Assembly (NCBI GenBank): GCA_934424575.1
Contig: CAKRXU010000022.1
Span: 1-46,452 of the forward strand
Reading direction: 5' to 3'
Length of the DNA stretch: 46,452 nucleotides
From: an uncultured Blautia sp.
GTDB taxonomy: Bacteria; Bacillota; Clostridia; Lachnospirales; Lachnospiraceae
Under the pieces are notes generated by a model that saw nothing but the letters and a program-made list of their open reading frames with translations, was not told where the DNA came from and ran no database searches. The position numbers were made by a program, and so were the translations under genes. Below, one piece after another: positions 15,306 to 23,891 of this stretch. Position 1 is the first letter of the stretch. The number at the start of each line of letters is the position of its first letter.

Positions 15306-17075
15306 ATGAGTTGGTACAATGAAGCAATTTTTTATCACATCTATCCACTTGGACTTTGCGGTGCACCGAAACAGAATGAGTACACCACTCCTGTCCACCG
15401 TCTGAACACTCTCCTCCCATGGATCGACCACATTAAAGAAATCGGATGCACTGCCCTATACATCGGACCTCTCTTCGAAAGTGTCGGACATGGTTATGAA
15501 ACCACCGATTATAAGAAGCTTGACTCCCGTCTTGGAACAAACGAAGACCTGACCGCTTTTGTCAAAGCATGTCACGAAAAAGGCATCAAAGTAATCTTCG
15601 ACGGTGTATTCAACCACACAGGACGTGATTTCTTTGCATTCAAGGATATCCAGAAGAACCGCGAACATTCACAGTACCTTAACTGGTACTGCAATGTGAA
15701 TTTCTGGGGAAACAACGAATACAATGACGGATTTTCCTATGACAACTGGGGCGGATATAATCTTCTTGTCAAGCTGAACCAGCGAAATCCGGAAGTCCAG
15801 AATTATATCTGCGATGTGATCCGCTACTGGGTTTCTGAGTTTGATGTCGATGGAATCCGTCTGGATGCCGCTGATGTCCTGGATTTTGATTTCATGCGTG
15901 CGCTCCGCCGTACTGCCGAGGAAGTCAAACCTGATTTCTGGCTGATGGGTGAAGTTATCCACGGCGATTACAGCCGCTGGGTAAACGGCGAGACACTGCA
16001 CAGTGTCACAAACTATGCACTGCACAAAGCTCTTTACAGTGGACACAACGATCATAACTATTTCGAGATCGCCCATACAGTGAAATATCTCCAGAACATG
16101 GGAAATCTGGATCTGTACAACTTTGTTGACAATCATGATGTAGAGAGGATCTACACAAAGCTGTCCAATAAAGCACATTTTAATCCGGTTCATGTACTTC
16201 TTTATACTCTTCCAGGAGTTCCAAGTATCTATTATGGTTCTGAGTTTGGAATTGAAGGACGTAAGGAACGTTCTTCTGATGACAGCCTGAGACCTGCCCT
16301 GGATCTCGCAGACTACGCAGATGCAAAAGAAACCAACCCATGTACAGCTCTGGTTGCTGCTCTTGGAAAGATCAGACAGAATACCCCGGCTCTGAGCTAC
16401 GGAAGTTATACAGAACTGCTGCTTACCAACCGCCAGTTTGCTTTTGCCCGTGATCTGGACGGTGTGCGCGTGGTCGTAACTGTCAACAATGATGACAACG
16501 ATGCTTGGGTGAACCTCCCTGCCGGAAATACTGCTGAATATATCGGCACTCTGACCGGAGAGAAAGTTACTGTAGAGGGTGGACGCATCAATGTATGTGT
16601 TCACGCAAACAGCGGCGAGATCTGGGTACCTGCCGGTGATATGCCGGAGTACACGCCTGTCAAGGTAGAGGTGAAGGAAGAAACTGTTAAAGGAGCTGTC
16701 AAGGAAGAGGCTCCTGCTGTCGAAGAGACTGCTGTTGTTGGAGAGACTACAGTTGCTGAAAAAACATCTGCCACAAAGACAGAGGAAAAAGAAACTGCTT
16801 CTGGAAGTGCAGATGTAAATACTACCAGCACTGCCGCACAGGAAACTGCCTCTGCAGAAGAAAAAGCTGTTGAGACACCAGAAAAATCCACAGCAAAAGA
16901 ACCTGTCAAGGTTGACCCGAACAAAATTCCGGAAGACATGACTGTCGAAGAGCTTCAGGCTGCCATCCTTGCAAAAATGGCTAACAACGGTCCAGTCACC
17001 GACCAGATGAAAAAGACTGTCGATGACAACATCTGGCATGATTCTCTTGTAAACTGGCTCAAGAGTTTCCGATAA
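15306..17075 (+). CDS. GH13 alpha-amylase family enzyme with acidic low-complexity tail
   Basis: 589 residues, no signal peptide. Residues 1-430 form a GH13 barrel plus beta domain: FDGVFNHTG (98-106), GIRLDAAD with nucleophile Asp187, MGEVIHGDY with acid/base Glu216, FVDNHD with Asp278. It resembles cytoplasmic maltodextrin glucosidases/neopullulanases. Residues about 445-535 are an Ala/Glu/Lys/Thr/Val-rich linker, and the last 50 (from PEDMTVEELQAAIL to the end) look like a separate small helical domain. The tail is not part of the usual enzyme and could anchor it to glucan, to other proteins, or to itself. The ribosome binding site is weak. Follows pckA after a terminator, so it probably has its own promoter. 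Confidence 0.9.
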   Translation: MSWYNEAIFYHIYPLGLCGAPKQNEYTTPVHRLNTLLPWIDHIKEIGCTALYIGPLFESVGHGYETTDYKKLDSRLGTNEDLTAFVKACHEKGIKVIFDGVFNHTGRDFFAFKDIQKNREHSQYLNWYCNVNFWGNNEYNDGFSYDNWGGYNLLVKLNQRNPEVQNYICDVIRYWVSEFDVDGIRLDAADVLDFDFMRALRRTAEEVKPDFWLMGEVIHGDYSRWVNGETLHSVTNYALHKALYSGHNDHNYFEIAHTVKYLQNMGNLDLYNFVDNHDVERIYTKLSNKAHFNPVHVLLYTLPGVPSIYYGSEFGIEGRKERSSDDSLRPALDLADYADAKETNPCTALVAALGKIRQNTPALSYGSYTELLLTNRQFAFARDLDGVRVVVTVNNDDNDAWVNLPAGNTAEYIGTLTGEKVTVEGGRINVCVHANSGEIWVPAGDMPEYTPVKVEVKEETVKGAVKEEAPAVEETAVVGETTVAEKTSATKTEEKETASGSADVNTTSTAAQETASAEEKAVETPEKSTAKEPVKVDPNKIPEDMTVEELQAAILAKMANNGPVTDQMKKTVDDNIWHDSLVNWLKSFR

Positions 17076-17120
17076 AACTAAAGAAACATATCTGCAATAT
17101 CAATTTCCGCAGATAATATA

Positions 17121-17161
17121 CAGACAGGGAGCATTTCCTCAATGGATCTGCTCCCTGTCTG
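17121..17161. terminator. Bidirectional terminator between GH13 and AAA+ genes
   Basis: A perfect 13-base inverted repeat, CAGACAGGGAGCA and TGCTCCCTGTCTG, with a 15-base loop. The T-rich tract on the plus side is broken; it serves two converging genes. Confidence 0.7.
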
Positions 17162-17194
17162 CATTCTATACTATTTTATTTTTGAGTACTACAC

Positions 17195-18679
17195 TTACTC
17201 AAATAATTTCTTCACCATCTCTGCATCAAATGTCACAGTGGATACCTTATTTACCTCGATCTGATACAGCGCATTTGCTGCGATATGCTCTGCCGCCTGC
17301 TCCAGATCACGGATTCCTGTAGTATCAGCAAACTGCTCGATCACTGCATCCAGTCCATCCGGTGCGATCACGCACTCTTCTTCTCTTAAGTTCATTCTCT
17401 TGAGAACTTTTGGAAGGGCAAATTTGGAGAAGATGACTTTCTTCTCTTCTGCTGTATAATCCGGAAGTTCAATGACCGCAAAACGGGACATTAACGGTGC
17501 ACTGATCTGTGCTTTGTCATTTGCTGTTGCGATCGGATATACACCGACGGTCGGAACCATACATTCCATGTAGTTGTCTGTGAATCCCAGGTTATCAAGA
17601 AGCGTCAGAAGCACGTCTGCCGGATTTCCGTTTCCTTTGCCGTTGGTTGCTTTGTCCAGCTCATTGATGATAAATACAAGATTGGATTCTCCTGCCATGG
17701 AAAATGCCTCCATGATGATTCCCGGTTTGGCATTTGCATAAACACGGGAACTTCCTGTAAGCTGCTCAGGATCGTTGATAGAACTCATATCAAGAGTTGT
17801 CCACGGAAGTTTCAGGATACGTGCTACGGCATATGCGATCTGGGATTTACCGGTTCCTGCCGGTCCTACAAGGAGAAGTCCATAAGCCGGAAGGGTGTGG
17901 GTACGGTTGATCTGGATGATCGTCTCGATGATTCTCTGTTTTACTTTCTCCATTCCGTAAAGTTCTTCGTCAAGGATACGGCGTGCCTCTACCGGATCGA
18001 TGGATTCAAAGTAATTGTTCTTCCACTGGATGTTCATCATAATGGACAGTGCTCTCTGTGCATGTCTTCTTTCTTCCTGAGAGACCTCGTGGGAACGTGC
18101 TACGGCAAGGTTTCGTCTTGCCCAGAGACGGATGTTATCCGGCATGGTCCTTCCTGCACAGGTCATAAAGTCTGTGATGCTCTGGATACTGGTGAGCTTC
18201 ATGTTGTCGCCCTCTTCATCCTCGTCCTCGTTCTCCGGAAGTTCTGTCGGTGCATTGCTTGCAAGCAGACGCTCGATCATAAACTGAAGAAATCCATCCT
18301 CCGCAGAAAGCTTGGTGCCGCCTCCGAATGCTGTCTCTCGAATCTTGTAGACTGCGTAGCCTTCTCCAGTATTCTGTCCTGATAATCGTACACTGATGTG
18401 GTTTTCACCAAGCCATTTGACAAGGCTAACGAAGCGTGCATCGATCTTGAGGATATCTGCCGGGAATACACCATCCTCTTCTTTGAATTCAAAAGAAGAT
18501 TTCTGGTTTGGATTAGAGAAAACACCACAGGAATGATGATTCCACTGACGGCTTGCGTTATCCAGAATCAGGATTGGTTTCTCCGGAGATGGTTTTGTTT
18601 CATTGGAGCGGAATGTGGTGTATGTGCATTCCGGATCTTTCTTTTCGGTTATTGCATTGCTGAAATCAAATACAGGCAT
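17195..18679 (-). CDS. Lon-like AAA+ ATPase without protease domain
   Basis: 494 residues. The first 160 are of unknown type and end in a strongly acidic stretch (about 146-158). Residues about 233-494 match the AAA+ module of Lon: ILDEELYGMEKVKQRI, Walker A GPAGTGKS (272-279), Walker B region FIINELDK (337-343), sensor 1 ATAND, arginine finger in APLMSRFAVIEL, and a C-terminal TTGIRDLEQAAEHIA helix. The Lon Ser-Lys protease domain is absent and the protein ends where it would begin. The first Walker B acid, Asp in Lon, is Asn339 here. Likely an ATP-driven remodelling or sensing protein. The start has AAGGAG eight bases upstream; 40 bases after topB, probably co-transcribed. Confidence 0.8.
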   Translation of the reverse strand: MPVFDFSNAITEKKDPECTYTTFRSNETKPSPEKPILILDNASRQWNHHSCGVFSNPNQKSSFEFKEEDGVFPADILKIDARFVSLVKWLGENHISVRLSGQNTGEGYAVYKIRETAFGGGTKLSAEDGFLQFMIERLLASNAPTELPENEDEDEEGDNMKLTSIQSITDFMTCAGRTMPDNIRLWARRNLAVARSHEVSQEERRHAQRALSIMMNIQWKNNYFESIDPVEARRILDEELYGMEKVKQRIIETIIQINRTHTLPAYGLLLVGPAGTGKSQIAYAVARILKLPWTTLDMSSINDPEQLTGSSRVYANAKPGIIMEAFSMAGESNLVFIINELDKATNGKGNGNPADVLLTLLDNLGFTDNYMECMVPTVGVYPIATANDKAQISAPLMSRFAVIELPDYTAEEKKVIFSKFALPKVLKRMNLREEECVIAPDGLDAVIEQFADTTGIRDLEQAAEHIAANALYQIEVNKVSTVTFDAEMVKKLFE

Positions 18680-18719
18680 AACGGCTTCTCCTTTATCTTA
18701 ATTATTTTGTAGTTTTATA

Positions 18720-20912
18720 TCAGTCGAGTTTCAGTCCTGCCAGAGCCTGTGCAAAAGCGTTGTTTACCGGCTCGTTGGCTTCTTTCTGCTGTTGTTTCAG
18801 ATATCGCTGGACATCACGTTTCTTGACTCCTGCCCCTTCTTTCTCTCGTCTTGCCTGGAAAGAAGACAGTTTTTCTTTGTAACCGCAGGCACATACGAAG
18901 GTTTCTTCTTTGCCTTTGACCAGCATTTCCATACGCTTGTGGCATTTCGGACAACGGGCATTTGTTGTCCGTGAGATTGTCTCACGGTAGCCGCACTCTC
19001 TGTCCTGGCAGACCAGCATCTTGCTGTTCTTTCCGTTGACTGCCAGAAGACGCTTGCCACAGGTCGGGCAGATCTTGTTCGTCAGGTTATCGTGCCGGAA
19101 TGTTCCCTGTCCCGTTTTTATCTCACTGACGATCTCATTTGTATAGTCGCGAATATCACTCAGGAAGGTGTCCTGTCTAAGTTTTCCTTTCGCAATGTCA
19201 GAAAGTTTCTTTTCCCAGTCTGCTGTCAGTTCCGGTTTCTTTAAGTCCTCCGGAACCAGTTCCAGAAGCTGTTTTGCTTTGGAAGTCAGATAGATCTCGT
19301 TGCCTTTCTTTTCCATCATAAAGCTGTGGAAAAGTTTCTCGATAATGTCAGCCCTGGTTGCTACGGTTCCAAGTCCGCCCGTTTCTCCCAGAGTCTTTGC
19401 AGCCTGTTTGTCCTTGGTGGAAAGGTATTTGACTGGATTTTCCATCGCTGCAAGCAGTGTTGCCTCTGTGAAACGTGCCGGGGCTTTGGTCTTGCCGGAA
19501 TTCAGGTGTACCTGTGTGATACGAAGTTTCTGTCCCTTTTCAAAGACAGGAAGTTTCTGGTCTTTGAGTTTTTCTTCTTCTGTGTCGTCCTCTTCCTGGA
19601 AGCCACCCTCGTAGACTTCTTTCCAGCCGGCACTTAAGACTGTTTTTCCGTTGGCAGCAAAGGTATAACCGCCTGCTGTCCCCTCCATTGAAGTCTGCTC
19701 GTATTCAAATGGCGGATACAGAACACTTAAGAAACGTCTTACTACCATATCGTAAATCTTGCGCTCTTCGTTTGTCATATGGTCAAGCTGCACGAACTGC
19801 TCTGTCGGAATGATCGCATGGTGATCACTGACCCGTTTATCGTCCACAAAACTTCCATTTGTGCGGATCGGTTTGTTCAGAAGTGCTCCTGCAAGTTTAC
19901 GATACGGACCTGTACCGCAGGCCTTGAGTCTTTCTTTGAGTGTCGGAACTACATCCTTGCCGATATAACGTGAATCTGTTCTCGGATAAGTCAGGACTTT
20001 GTGATTCTCATAAAGGCGCTGCATAATATTCAGGGTTTCCTTGGCAGAAAATCCGTATTTCTGGTTTGCCTCTCTCTGGAGCGTCGTCAGGTCATAGAGT
20101 CCCGGTGCCATTGTCTTCTTTGGTTTCTTTGTGACAACAGTGATCTCGATCTGTCCGTTCTGGACGCTCTGTGTGATCTCCTCTGCACGTTCTTTCTGGA
20201 AGGTGCGGAAGCTTCCGCTCTTTGGATCTTTCCAGGTCCACTGTACTTCTCCTGCCTGTAAAGATATTCCATAGTAATCCTTCGGTTTGAAGTTTCGTAT
20301 TTCTTCCTCCCGCATTGCTATGATCGCAAGGGTAGGGGTCTGCACACGGCCGCAGGAAAGCTGCGCATTGTATTTGCAGGTCAGGGCCCGTGTTCCGTTT
20401 ATTCCTACCAGCCAGTCTGCCTCTGCTCTCGCCACAGCTGCTCTGTACAGGTTATTGTACTCTCTTCCGTCTTTAAGATTCTGGAATCCGTCTTTGATCG
20501 CTTTGTCCGTCACAGATGAAATCCACAGTCTTTTGATCGGCTTATGGCATCCGGATTTGTCCAGGATCCATCTTGCTACGAGTTCTCCCTCTCTTCCGGC
20601 ATCTGTGGCGATGATGATGTCTCCGATGTCTTTACGGAAAAGCTGCGTCTTGACTGCCTGATATTGTTTCGATGTCTGGCGGATCACGACCAGTTTCATC
20701 TTATCCGGCATCATAGGAAGCGTCTGCATGTCCCATTTCATGTACTTCTTGTCATATTCTTCAGGATCTGCCAGAGTCACCAGGTGTCCCAATGCCCAGG
20801 TCACAGCGTAGTCCTTTCCTTCCAGGACTCCGTTCCCTTTCTGATTACAATGGAGAACCCTCGCAATATCTCTTGCCACAGAAGGCTTCTCCGCAATTAC
20901 CAATGATTTCAT
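18720..20912 (-). CDS. topB: DNA topoisomerase III
   Basis: 730 residues, type IA topoisomerase. The Toprim domain covers about 1-140 (VIAEKPSVARDIA at the start; ATDAGREGE at 102-110). The active-site Tyr309 is in VLTYPRTDSRY. The C-terminal part has two zinc-ribbon-like motifs: CPTCGKR...CQDREC and CPKCHKR...CACGYK (about 610-680), then a charged tail. It decatenates and relaxes negatively supercoiled DNA by cutting one strand. Ribosome binding site GAGAGG. Transcribed from its own promoter (20950-20978), followed by the Lon-like AAA+ gene. Confidence 0.95.
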   Translation of the reverse strand: MKSLVIAEKPSVARDIARVLHCNQKGNGVLEGKDYAVTWALGHLVTLADPEEYDKKYMKWDMQTLPMMPDKMKLVVIRQTSKQYQAVKTQLFRKDIGDIIIATDAGREGELVARWILDKSGCHKPIKRLWISSVTDKAIKDGFQNLKDGREYNNLYRAAVARAEADWLVGINGTRALTCKYNAQLSCGRVQTPTLAIIAMREEEIRNFKPKDYYGISLQAGEVQWTWKDPKSGSFRTFQKERAEEITQSVQNGQIEITVVTKKPKKTMAPGLYDLTTLQREANQKYGFSAKETLNIMQRLYENHKVLTYPRTDSRYIGKDVVPTLKERLKACGTGPYRKLAGALLNKPIRTNGSFVDDKRVSDHHAIIPTEQFVQLDHMTNEERKIYDMVVRRFLSVLYPPFEYEQTSMEGTAGGYTFAANGKTVLSAGWKEVYEGGFQEEDDTEEEKLKDQKLPVFEKGQKLRITQVHLNSGKTKAPARFTEATLLAAMENPVKYLSTKDKQAAKTLGETGGLGTVATRADIIEKLFHSFMMEKKGNEIYLTSKAKQLLELVPEDLKKPELTADWEKKLSDIAKGKLRQDTFLSDIRDYTNEIVSEIKTGQGTFRHDNLTNKICPTCGKRLLAVNGKNSKMLVCQDRECGYRETISRTTNARCPKCHKRMEMLVKGKEETFVCACGYKEKLSSFQARREKEGAGVKKRDVQRYLKQQQKEANEPVNNAFAQALAGLKLD

Positions 20913-20949
20913 TTATTCTAAATCCTCTCAGAAGTTTTCTCTGAAAATG

Positions 20950-20978
20950 AGTATATCATAGAATTGCATTTTGACCAA
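20950..20978 (-). promoter_or_regulatory. Promoter of topB
   Basis: Minus strand TTGGTC (RC of 20973-20978), 17-base spacer, TATACT (RC of 20950-20955), about 38 bases before the topB ATG and just downstream of the regulator's terminator. Confidence 0.5.
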
Positions 20979-20981
20979 CAA

Positions 20982-21003
20982 AAAAGGAAGATTTTCATCT
21001 TCC
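20982..21003 (-). terminator. Terminator overlapping the end of the response regulator gene
   Basis: Minus strand GGAAGAT (RC of 20997-21003), loop GAAA, ATCTTCC (RC of 20986-20992), then TTTTTT. The last two codons are in the 5' arm and the TGA stop straddles arm and loop. Confidence 0.85.
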
Positions 21004-21660
21004 TATCTTGTAACCGACACCTCGCACTGTTTCGATCAGATCTCCGGCACTGCCAAGTTTCTGTCGCAGCGTACGGATATGTACATCCACTGTTCTGCTT
21101 TCTCCATCAAATTCATAACCCCAGATCTGGTTCAGAAGCTGTGTTCTGGAAAGGACCATTCCGCTGTTCTTAAGCAGCAGACACAACATCTCATATTCCT
21201 TAAGTGTCAGGGTAACCGGCTCCTGATCGACAGTCACTACATGTCGGACCGGGCATACATAAAGGTTATCAAGCCGGTATTCTTCTGCGCCTTTGTCCTC
21301 TGCTCTTCGAAGTGCCGCCTTGATCCTGGAGATGAGTTCCATCATCCGGAACGGCTTCGGAATATAGTCATCTGCACCGCTGTCCAGTCCCATCACGACA
21401 TCATATTCGCTTCCCTTTGCTGTCAGCATGATGATCGGAAGTTTTCTGGTGTCCGGTCTTGTCCTGAGTTTCTTAAGAATGGAGATTCCGTCCTCCTCCG
21501 GAAGCATCACATCCAGAAGGATCAAGGACGGAACCTGTTTCTCCAGTTCCTTCCAGAAAAGGGATGGGCGTTCGAATCCTTTTGCATCCAATCCCTGACT
21601 TTTTAGTGTATATACCACAAGCTCGCGGATACTCTCATCGTCTTCCACCAAGTAGATCAT
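20995..21660 (-). CDS. OmpR/PhoB family response regulator, orphan
   Basis: 221 residues. Receiver domain about 1-118: acidic pocket Asp7-Asp8, phosphoacceptor Asp50 in LILLDVMLP, Thr80, Lys102 in PKPF. Winged-helix DNA-binding domain about 130-221 with RTVDVHIRTLRQKLG and a GVGYKIG end. Closest in type to PhoB/PhoP. No histidine kinase lies next to it: topB follows and a lipid kinase diverges. A pair of PhoP-box-like hexamers lies upstream (21733-21749). The identity as a phosphate regulator is inference. Confidence 0.92.
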   Translation of the reverse strand: MIYLVEDDESIRELVVYTLKSQGLDAKGFERPSLFWKELEKQVPSLILLDVMLPEEDGISILKKLRTRPDTRKLPIIMLTAKGSEYDVVMGLDSGADDYIPKPFRMMELISRIKAALRRAEDKGAEEYRLDNLYVCPVRHVVTVDQEPVTLTLKEYEMLCLLLKNSGMVLSRTQLLNQIWGYEFDGESRTVDVHIRTLRQKLGSAGDLIETVRGVGYKIGR

Positions 21661-21732
21661 TTCTCTTACCTCTCTTGTTTTTCACTTTTGTTCAAGTATA
21701 CGCATGCTTCGTAAAATCTTTAGTCTTTTGAC

Positions 21733-21749
21733 TGTTAAATCTTTGTAAA
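21733..21749 (-). promoter_or_regulatory. PhoP-box-like direct repeat
   Basis: Minus strand TTTACA-N5-TTAACA (RC of 21733-21749) fits the Gram-positive PhoP box TT(A/T)ACA-N5-TT(A/T)ACA. It is about 75 bases upstream of the response regulator and upstream of the divergent lipid kinase promoter, so the regulator could control itself or both genes. Confidence 0.45.
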
Positions 21750-21761
21750 GGCAAGTCCTGA

Positions 21762-21790
21762 TTGTAAATTGCAGGAAACAATGTTATCAT
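21762..21790 (+). promoter_or_regulatory. Promoter of the lipid kinase gene
   Basis: TTGTAA (21762-21767), 17-base spacer, TATCAT (21785-21790), preceded by TGT as in an extended -10. Confidence 0.5.
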
Positions 21791-21817
21791 AAAAAAAGAA
21801 TCGTTTTGGAGGATATT

Positions 21818-22744
21818 ATGTATTATTTTATCGTAAATCCTAATTCCCGCTCAGGGAAAGGTGCTCTTATATGGAAGGAACTTCGCAGGACTCTTCGCCA
21901 GAAACACATCTCTTACAAGGCTGTCTTTACCGGATACCGCGGTCATGCGGTCAAACTGGCGGCTTCCGTCACAGCAAAAGCATCACCGGAACATCCTGTT
22001 TATCTGATCGCAGTCGGCGGTGACGGCACGATCCAGGAGGTTCTTTCCGGTGTTAAGGATCTGTCCTGTATTTATTTTGGTTATATCCCGACAGGATCCG
22101 GGAATGATTTCTGCCGCAGCATGCAGCTCCCACAGGACCCGCACGAGGCGCTGGACTGCATCCTCAAAAGAAAGCATATCGCATCCATGGATGTCCCGGT
22201 CATCTCCATCAAGGGACGCAAAAGCCATTTTGCGATCAGCTGCGGTATCGGGTTTGACGCTGCAGTATGCCACGAAGTAAGCGTCACCCCTATGAAAAAA
22301 GTACTTAACCGTGTGGGCCTGGGGAAACTTGTCTATCTCTTTGTCGCATTGAAGCAGCTTCTGTTCCTGAAACCTGTTCCTGTGACACTCCGAATGGATG
22401 AAGAACGTATCTACCCATTCCACAAGGTATATTTCGCGGCAGTGATGAACCAGAAATACGAGGGCGGCGGATTCAAATTCTGCCCTGATGCCAGCCCTTC
22501 TGACGGATATCTTGATGTGATCGTTGTCGATGGACTGAGTAAACTTAAGGTTCTCTTCTGTCTTCCGACTGCATTCTGGGGCAAACATACACAGTTCACC
22601 GGAATCCATATCTTCCGCTGCAAAAAGGTCGAAGTATTCAGTACTGTCCCACTTGCGGTACATAAAGACGGAGAATCTGCCGGCATTCAGGAGACTTTTT
22701 CCGTCTCTATCGAGAAAGAACCAGTGAAGATCATTCTTCCATAA
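21818..22744 (+). CDS. Diacylglycerol kinase family lipid kinase (DagK/YegS type)
   Basis: 308 residues from the ATG at 21818, which has GGAGG six bases upstream; a TTG four codons earlier overlaps that site and is rejected. Catalytic domain motifs: VNPNSRSGKG (about 6-15), VGGDGTIQEV (about 67-76), PTGSGNDFCRS (about 92-102). The C-terminal half is the beta-sandwich lid with CGIGFDAAVC and EGGGFKFCPDASPSDGYLDV. These soluble enzymes phosphorylate diacylglycerol or related lipids with ATP, recycling lipid from lipoteichoic acid synthesis in Firmicutes. Single gene, divergent from the response regulator. Confidence 0.9.
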   Translation: MYYFIVNPNSRSGKGALIWKELRRTLRQKHISYKAVFTGYRGHAVKLAASVTAKASPEHPVYLIAVGGDGTIQEVLSGVKDLSCIYFGYIPTGSGNDFCRSMQLPQDPHEALDCILKRKHIASMDVPVISIKGRKSHFAISCGIGFDAAVCHEVSVTPMKKVLNRVGLGKLVYLFVALKQLLFLKPVPVTLRMDEERIYPFHKVYFAAVMNQKYEGGGFKFCPDASPSDGYLDVIVVDGLSKLKVLFCLPTAFWGKHTQFTGIHIFRCKKVEVFSTVPLAVHKDGESAGIQETFSVSIEKEPVKIILP

Positions 22745-22791
22745 ATCAACGGACGCACCACTGACATCTCTTTAATACACAGTACAACAAT

Positions 22792-22840
22792 AAAGGCTTT
22801 CGACAGGAGTTATCACATTCCTACTGAAAGCCTTTCGTTT
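22792..22840. terminator. Bidirectional terminator between lipid kinase and glycosyltransferase
   Basis: AAAGGCTTTC (22792-22801) pairs with GAAAGCCTTT (22826-22835) around a 24-base loop, with moderate T content on both sides. Serves two converging genes. Confidence 0.65.
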
Positions 22841-22854
22841 CTTATATTATTTCT

Positions 22855-23868
22855 TTAGTTGAATCCATAGAATTTCTGGCATACTTTATATGCTGCCACA
22901 AACATCTTTCTTCCAGCTTTGCCTGGAAGATTTGCAGCACGTCCGAGGACACTGTAGCGAAGTTTATGGTACAGCCAGCGGTCCAGCTCACGGATGTATT
23001 CCATGAGTTCTTTTTTCTTATCGAGTGCTTCCTGTGTGCCGGCGCGTACCAGCATGATAGAAGAAACCGTTGTGATGATATCCAGATAACTGAGCATATA
23101 TTTCTTCTGGTGCTTGTTACTGAACTGACATCTGTGGAAAGCATCTGCCATCAGTTTGTTGACTCTGATCTGCTGGTCGATCCTCTTGATCATAACCTTC
23201 TCATTTACAGACTGATCATCACGGCCAATGAAGTAACGATAAAAATTCACATCCAGATAATACATGTTCTGAACATATGGAAGCGGCTCAAATGCAAACA
23301 GGTTGTCTACATAAAACGTATGCTTCGGAAGCTCCAGACCACATTCGTTGAGCAGTTCAGTACGGTAGATCATGGAATGCATGAGGAGATATTTTCCCTT
23401 AGGCATACGCACCTTGTCCCACTCAAAGATTTCGTTTACCGGGAGACAATGTCTGTACTGCATGACCTTTTTCCTTGCTGCGCCCTGTTTCTCATATACG
23501 AAATTGCTGATCAGAAGATCAACAGTCTTTGGTCCGCGGATAAGTTCTTCCAGAGTCTTGAGGATCTGCTCATACGCTTCTGCATTTACCCAGTCGTCGC
23601 TGTCCACGACTTTAAAATAAAGTCCGCTTGCATTTCTGATTCCTGCGTTGACTGCTTCGCCGTGGCCGCCGTTTTCCTGGTGGATTGCCTTGACGATCGT
23701 CGGATATTTCTTTGCATAAGCATCTGCAATCTCTGCTGTGCGGTCGGATGATCCGTCATTTACGACAAGGATCTCCACATCTTCGCCTCCTACAAGAAGG
23801 GAATCAATGCACTTCTCCATATATGCTTCTGAATTATAACATGGAATTGCAATACTTAAAATTTTCAT
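22855..23868 (-). CDS. Family 2 glycosyltransferase
   Basis: 337 residues. GT-A fold: N-terminal ILSIAIPCYNSEAYMEKC, nucleotide-binding VVNDGSSDRT (about 35-44), metal-binding DSDD (89-92). The C-terminal 130 residues are helical and basic, without membrane segments, so it probably works at the inner face of the membrane on a polysaccharide or lipid-linked sugar. Donor and acceptor cannot be predicted. It starts 23 bases after mutY and is likely co-transcribed with it, though the functions are unrelated. Confidence 0.9.
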   Translation of the reverse strand: MKILSIAIPCYNSEAYMEKCIDSLLVGGEDVEILVVNDGSSDRTAEIADAYAKKYPTIVKAIHQENGGHGEAVNAGIRNASGLYFKVVDSDDWVNAEAYEQILKTLEELIRGPKTVDLLISNFVYEKQGAARKKVMQYRHCLPVNEIFEWDKVRMPKGKYLLMHSMIYRTELLNECGLELPKHTFYVDNLFAFEPLPYVQNMYYLDVNFYRYFIGRDDQSVNEKVMIKRIDQQIRVNKLMADAFHRCQFSNKHQKKYMLSYLDIITTVSSIMLVRAGTQEALDKKKELMEYIRELDRWLYHKLRYSVLGRAANLPGKAGRKMFVAAYKVCQKFYGFN

Positions 23869-23891
23869 CGGTATTATTCCTCCTGTGTGTG

